NCBI GenBank assembly: GCA_905178155.1
Contig: CAJINV010000006.1
Span: 958,378 to 1,003,344, forward strand
Length of the DNA stretch: 44,967 nucleotides
Direction: 5' to 3'
Source of the DNA: Amoebophrya sp. A120
Taxonomy: Eukaryota; Sar; Dinophyceae; Syndiniales; Amoebophryaceae
Shown in pieces: positions 41,601 to 44,967 of the stretch; the first letter of the stretch is position 1, and every line of letters starts with the position of its first letter. A model generated the notes under the pieces. That model saw only the letters and a program-made list of their open reading frames with translations. It was not told where the DNA came from and did no database searches. The translations under genes were made by a program, and so were the position numbers.

Positions 41601-42543
41601 TTTTTGTGCCCGAAGCGGCCATGCAAGACAACGCTTCGGCCGGTGGTGGTGCGGTGGCCCTGCCAGAGCCCGCAGCGGAAGACGAGGAGGAGGGCGGTGA
41701 AGTGGAAGACCCCGCTATCAAAATGAAAATATATCCCCTCGTTCCCATATTGAAACGAAAATTTCTGTTGCAGGATTTGTGTACACAAATCACGCAGCTC
41801 AGTGAGGCACTGTAGGCAGAGCCCAAGCCTGCGTAGGGGTGTTTTTTTTTTGTTGTAGGTGCTTGGCATAGCAGAGGCCTGCCATTTAGCCGCAAGAATA
41901 GCATTACAAACCGCCTGCATAATGCGGCGGATTCTTTGCTGGATTTGCCCTCTGCTTGCAAGAGACGAGACAGAATTATTTGTGGTCACAAATCAGCAAC
42001 GCAAATTTTGAGAAGCATGATGCCTTTTCAGTACTTTCTATTGGGATGGGGGATTTTTCCTCACAATACGCACTGTAGCGAAAAAGCGACAGGAAGACTA
42101 CGAGCTGCTCTTGAAAACGGAGAAATCTTATCAAATGCAAATATGTCTGGGTCTGGGTCTGGGAGGTTGCGAGATTTGTCATGCTAATCTGGCATGACTC
42201 TGAACTCTGTTTTGCGTCTCCGCGAAGACGAGCTCCTCCCCCGTGTCATGCAAAAACGCAGCTTCTCGTGCGGAATACGCAAGAACTCAGAAACATGAAA
42301 AAAACTTGTCATGCTTGGCAGCGCATTGCAGTGAGCTCACTTTTCCCTTTCTCGCATCACAAGTTTCCAGACCCAGACATATTTGCAATGCATAAATCTT
42401 CGCAGCAAACCATGCAGAGATTGGGTGAAGTACGACCACCGAAAATTCTCGAACTCGGCTGTCTCGCTATCAGAATTTTACTTTACTTATGTAATGAGCG
42501 CATATTTTCACTATTAAGTGCAGACTGTTTTTGCATAACTTAA
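35693..42543 (+). CDS. TSP1 and vWA domain adhesin-like protein, 1457 aa, 11 introner introns
   Basis: Exons 35693-36371, 36529-37276, 37556-38131, 38309-38387, 38561-38841, 39114-39187, 39410-40159, 40412-40638, 40800-41382, 41538-41715, 42074-42128 and 42400-42543 give 1458 codons. Order: signal peptide (MMRYHFVYWWLGFLLQG); a long coiled coil (about 230-350, LQKELKKLRHEKQEAVQTV; again about 480-570); three TSP1-like modules from about 598 to 800 (CEVSDWTIGSC; LSEWTDWATCSSSC; LHWSSWSGCVLPC); a vWA domain from 845 (MDLLLAFDLST, metal-site-like DLST; second half KILLLFTDG at 1142-1150) split by about 200 low-complexity residues; an acidic tail; and a hydrophobic segment ILELGCLAIRILLYL near the C-terminus. 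TSP1 plus vWA is the make-up of apicomplexan TRAP/CTRP adhesins used in gliding and invasion. The order and tail differ, so orthology is not claimed. Confidence 0.85.
36372..36523 (+). mobile_element. Introner, family B (adhesin intron 1)
   Basis: 152 bp. Starts TATCCTCTGCAAAAGTATCG, ends GATAGTTTTGCAATGCATA. Duplication TCTCC (36367-36371) and TCTTC (36524-36528), one mismatch. Junction reads DDKFL-HCTLQ. Confidence 0.92.
37277..37550 (+). mobile_element. Introner, family A (adhesin intron 2)
   Basis: 274 bp. Starts TATGCGTTGCAAATATGTC, ends ATTTGTATTTGATA. Duplication CAAAC at 37272-37276 and 37551-37555. Junction reads KERQT-AQENH, inside the coiled coil. Confidence 0.94.
38132..38303 (+). 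mobile_element. Introner, family K (adhesin intron 3)
   Basis: 172 bp. Starts TATCCCACAGAAAAAAGCC, ends GTTTTTTTCTGTGTGATA. Duplication CTCTT at 38127-38131 and 38304-38308. Junction reads PQNCLL-SEWTD and falls between two TSP1 modules. The interior has a further inverted pair, AAATAAATACACAAAAAAA and TTTTTTTGTGTATTTG. Confidence 0.9.
38388..38555 (+). mobile_element. Introner, family B (adhesin intron 4)
   Basis: 168 bp, one diverged end. Starts TATCACGTGCAATATAAAA, ends CTACTTTTGCAATGCATA. Duplication AAATG (38383-38387) and AAGTG (38556-38560). Junction reads RTREM-LQEPK. Confidence 0.9.
38842..39108 (+). mobile_element. Introner, family A (adhesin intron 5)
   Basis: 267 bp. Starts TATGAACTGCAAATATGTC, ends CATTTTTGCTCTCCACA, so the right tip has ACA in place of ATA. 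Duplication GGGGA at 38837-38841 and 39109-39113. Junction reads KLATG-EGKCP. Confidence 0.92.
39188..39404 (+). mobile_element. Introner, family F (adhesin intron 6)
   Basis: 217 bp. Starts TACGAAAGAGCACAACTCC, ends GGTTGCGCACTCTCATA. Duplication GACGA at 39183-39187 and 39405-39409. Junction reads LHKDAT-TLDSP, between the TSP1 modules and the vWA domain. Confidence 0.92.
40160..40406 (+). mobile_element. Introner, family A (adhesin intron 7)
   Basis: 247 bp. Starts TATCAAATGCAAATATGTC, ends CATATTTGCATTTGACA. Duplication GGCGG at 40155-40159 and 40407-40411. Junction reads AEEQA-EREEQ. Confidence 0.93.
40639..40794 (+). mobile_element. Introner, family B (adhesin intron 8)
   Basis: 156 bp. 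Starts TATCCTGTGGAAAAGTATCG, ends GATACTTTTGCAGTTGATA. Duplication CGCCG (40634-40638) and CGTCG (40795-40799). Junction reads STSPPP-PRQKI, just before the second half of the vWA domain. Confidence 0.93.
41383..41532 (+). mobile_element. Introner, family B (adhesin intron 9)
   Basis: 150 bp. Starts TATCATGTGCAAAAGTATCG, ends GATACTTTATTTGCAATG then TATA. Duplication GGAGC at 41378-41382 and 41533-41537. Junction reads EEDEE-PRATN. Confidence 0.94.
41716..42068 (+). mobile_element. Introner, family C, diverged (adhesin intron 10)
   Basis: 353 bp. Starts TATCAAAATGAAAATATATC, ends GGGGATTTTTCCTCACAATA. Weak duplication CCCGC (41711-41715) and CGCAC (42069-42073), but the frame is kept (EVEDPA-VAKKR). 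The palindrome ATTTGTGTACACAAAT recurs at 41775-41790. Degenerate ends suggest an older insertion. Confidence 0.85.
42129..42394 (+). mobile_element. Introner, family A (adhesin intron 11)
   Basis: 266 bp. Starts TATCAAATGCAAATATGTC, ends GACATATTTGCAATGCATA. Duplication AATCT at 42124-42128 and 42395-42399. Junction reads KTEKS-SQQTM. Confidence 0.94.
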
Positions 42544-42715
42544 ACTTACACTTCCGGCTCCGAGGCGCCTTCTTCATGTTCATCGTCTCCCATGCCCAGA
42601 GCTCATGTGCACACGACCCAAGCACCAGGACTTCCGGATGATGGAAGTAGTAGACGGAATCAAGATAGTGTGATAGTAGAGCCGAAAATTTTGTTACCCT
42701 TTCATACGCGCTGTG

Positions 42716-43912
42716 GCAGCAGGCTGCAGCAGAGGACGAGGAGGAGTGATATTACTCCAGTAACGGGCCCCCAAAACAGGAGCAGAAGAAACTTGAAAAC
42801 AACCTTAAAAAAACTTGAGCATTTTTGATTTATAGCAACTTAAAAAGCAAAAACCAAGAGGGGCGGCCGGAGGAGAAAAAAAACGCACGGAACGGACGCG
42901 ATTTCCGGTTTCTGGAAATCGCAATCGCGCCGGCGATTTTGAAAAACTAAGCGAGGTGAACGGCTGGCGCAGATTCAAAATCAAAGGACCCGAACGGGAG
43001 GAATTTTTTTCATTTTATGGCGCGCCAAAATCCAAATCTGTGTTGCAGGAATAGCCATCCATAATTTTCGCGCGAAGGCGCGCCGCTTTCAAAAGTTTAC
43101 GAGTGCGACTCGGGGCAGATATTTTCCGCAGACATGGGGCAGCATTTCGCACGAACTTGACGGCCGCGGGGCGCGGTTCTTCTTCATTTAGGTGGGGGCC
43201 GCCTCGATGCATTCACTGCGCCGCGTGCGGGGGTGTTCAAAGTCCCTGCCTCGCACGGGCGCCGGCTGCCGGGGTGCCCGAGCTTGGCGGGCGGCGGGGT
43301 TCTGGCTCTTGCGAGGCCTTTTTGTAGTGCCGAAGCCGCCCCACTCGGAAGGCTTGCCGGAACAAAGGGCGGGCGCAGCGGGCCGTCCTTCCCGGGCCCC
43401 CCCGGAGGCCCTTTCATAATACACAAAGCCCCGCGGCCAGCGGGACTCTGCGCAAGCAGCTTCTGGCCCCCTAGGCTTGTACGCATAGGGGCGCCCACGC
43501 GCGTGGGCAGGCGGCCTCTTTGTTCCCCGCACCGTGTTTGCGCGGGTGCGATCCGGCCCGGAAAATGAAGAAAATCAAAAGCGCCACACCATCGGCCGGA
43601 GGGTGTGATACTTTTTGCCGCGGTGCTGTCATGCATGCAAAAAAACACGCAAAACCCGCGTCGACCATGCCATTGGCTCTGGGGTGTGATACTTTTTGGC
43701 AGGATGAGTTCACGGAGGCCGAAAATGATGAAAGCGACGCCGGCCATACCGTGGGCTCTAGGTTGTGATACTTTTTGCCAGGGTGCTACGGCGTTCAAAC
43801 TTGCAACCCGGCGGAAGTGTTGGCGAAAATGCGTCACCTCCGCCGAAGCATCTCGGCAGCAGGCGAGGATCATTCCGCAGCAGGCTGCAGCAGAGGACGA
43901 GGAGGAGTGATA
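42716..43912. repeat. GC-rich segment between exact 36-bp direct repeats
   Basis: The 36 bp beginning GCAGCAGGCTGCAGCAG and ending GAGGAGTGATA occur at 42716-42751 and 43877-43912 without mismatch. The 1.1 kb between them changes from AT-rich to strongly GC-rich at about 43040. No transposase or gene is seen. The arrangement fits an insertion with a long target duplication or a recent segmental duplication. Confidence 0.75.
43559..43797. repeat. Three degenerate copies of a unit of about 79 bp
   Basis: GTGATACTTTTTGCC or GTGATACTTTTTGGC occurs near 43605, 43686 and 43765. Each is preceded by a CCAT(A/G)CC(A/G)T-like and GGCTCT-like stretch, and two are preceded by GAAAATGA. Frames through it are repeat-driven. 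Confidence 0.65.
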
Positions 43913-44897
43913 GGAAGACGAAAGAGCTCCTCCTGCACCAATAGAAGGAATAGCTTCTGAACAAGATGCGGAGTTCTTTGAACGAGGAGAGTGGAAATAA
44001 AATCTGTTTTGCACAGTCAGCAAAAACTGCGTCTTTCTCTACCAGACGAGACTTCGACTTGTCCCTTTGCTTTCTATTTTTTCCAACATGTTGTGCTTGC
44101 ACGACGTGCTAGGGGTCGTGGCACAGCTATGCAATGAACGAAATTCTCTAGATTTCGATGAATCTCGCAACGTCCTCCTCGAAGTTCTTGTACTAAATTA
44201 GTAGTACAGAGAAAAAAGTAGAAGGTGTTAAATCACCACGAGATGTTCTTGAGCCAGGAGGTGTACAATATTCAGAAGTAGTGTACAGCGGTTGAAGATC
44301 TTGATGTTAGTTCCGCCAACAAATAGAGGGCGGGGGCAAGCGAATGAAATTTGTCGGTCTGCTCCTCGATTTAGTTCCACCATGAATAAGTATCAAGACA
44401 GAGACAAAGGTTCTTTCGGTCAGTGACATGATTAATTTCGGAATGGGCGTAAAAGGTGAGACGAAAACCCAGTTCGTAAATATGGAAATCAATCAAGATC
44501 GGATGCAGAATTTTCTACCTGGTCAAGATCTCGATAAATCGGATTTGAAAATGTTCATGAAGTCGCTTGAAAATCGGAAGCGAAAATGAAACCACAAATC
44601 GGATCTATAAGTCGAAATTTCGGTCAGAAACGAGTCCAAGTTGTTGAAACAAGGTTTCATTAAAAAGAATCGAGAGTTGAAGCTAAGTATAAAGAGAACG
44701 AAATTCATGTATAAGTTGCCGTATAGCTGCTGTTTTAGCCTCCCTTGATGTTGATGTTCCAAATGATAGCGCAGAACAAGAAGAAGGAGTGAGAGCAAAT
44801 AGGTGCACTACCATCGTGATTTGGTTTTTTGTCCTAGATAAGACTGAAAGTAGAAAAACGACCACCAACGACCTAAGGTGGAAAGTTGAAAAACACC
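43913..44897. other. No gene seen
   Basis: AT-rich sequence with only short frames on either strand. A gene truncated at the window edge cannot be excluded. Confidence 0.4.
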
Positions 44898-44967
44898 ACC
44901 ACCCACCGCCACCCACCGCCACCCACCGCCACCCACCGCCACCCACCGCCACCCACCGCCACCCACC
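44898..44967. repeat. (CCACCCACCG)n minisatellite at the window edge
   Basis: Seven perfect copies of a 10-bp unit run to the last base. It is probably longer beyond the window. Confidence 0.95.

Noticed and set aside
3275-42394. CRISPR array or dispersed prokaryotic repeats
   Set aside because: The repeats are inverted pairs at the ends of elements inside split eukaryotic genes, not direct repeats separated by regular spacers.
43184-44023. 279-codon minus-strand frame in the GC-rich segment
   Set aside because: It runs through degenerate 79-bp repeats and one of the 36-bp direct repeats; composition follows GC content rather than a protein family.
44898-44967. Telomere at the window end
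   Set aside because: The 10-bp CCACCCACCG unit is not a known telomere repeat (protists here would carry TTTAGGG-like units). It is an ordinary minisatellite on present evidence.

Overview
The window reads as nuclear DNA of a unicellular eukaryote, most likely a syndinian dinoflagellate parasite of the Amoebophrya type. That placement is an inference. It rests on many short introns that are themselves mobile inverted-repeat elements (introners, reported before in Amoebophrya), on mostly non-GT-AG intron ends, on low-complexity secreted proteins, on MORN-repeat proteins, and on an adhesin-like gene with thrombospondin type-1 and von Willebrand A domains. All recognisable genes lie on the plus strand. 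No tRNA, rRNA, CRISPR array or prokaryotic operon was seen.

The central result is that nearly every intron I could place is an introner. I located 38. Almost all start with TA(T), end with (A)TA, carry terminal inverted repeats, and sit between copies of a 5-bp target duplication (exact in most, one or two mismatches in some). Removing one element plus one duplication copy restores the reading frame each time. After removal, six genes have lengths divisible by three with no internal stop: 84, 1411, 130, 394, 840 and 1457 residues. The elements fall into about 11 sequence families, named A to K here. Only 3 of the 38 duplications allow a GT...AG intron by exact excision.

Layout. 274-761: small basic protein with one introner. 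1659-2397: fold-back made of two truncated family C arms around a decayed exon copy. 2737-9699: alpha/beta-hydrolase gene with 12 introners. About 9640-19138: four-fold tandem array of decaying repeat units carrying MORN-repeat genes, of which 16134-17033 is the best preserved. 19139-25827: gene for a charged, low-complexity protein, whose first introner B carries a nested 0.9-kb GC-rich insertion. 26437-31281: tandem duplication of a small secreted-protein gene; the second copy has grown into a five-intron gene. 31885-34562: secreted Ser/Thr-rich protein. 35693-42543: coiled-coil, TSP1 and vWA protein with 11 introners, a candidate host-contact adhesin. 42544-44967: no gene recognised; GC-rich segment between 36-bp direct repeats, then a 10-bp minisatellite at the window edge.

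Exon limits use one convention: the left copy of each target duplication is kept in the upstream exon, and the element plus the right copy are removed.
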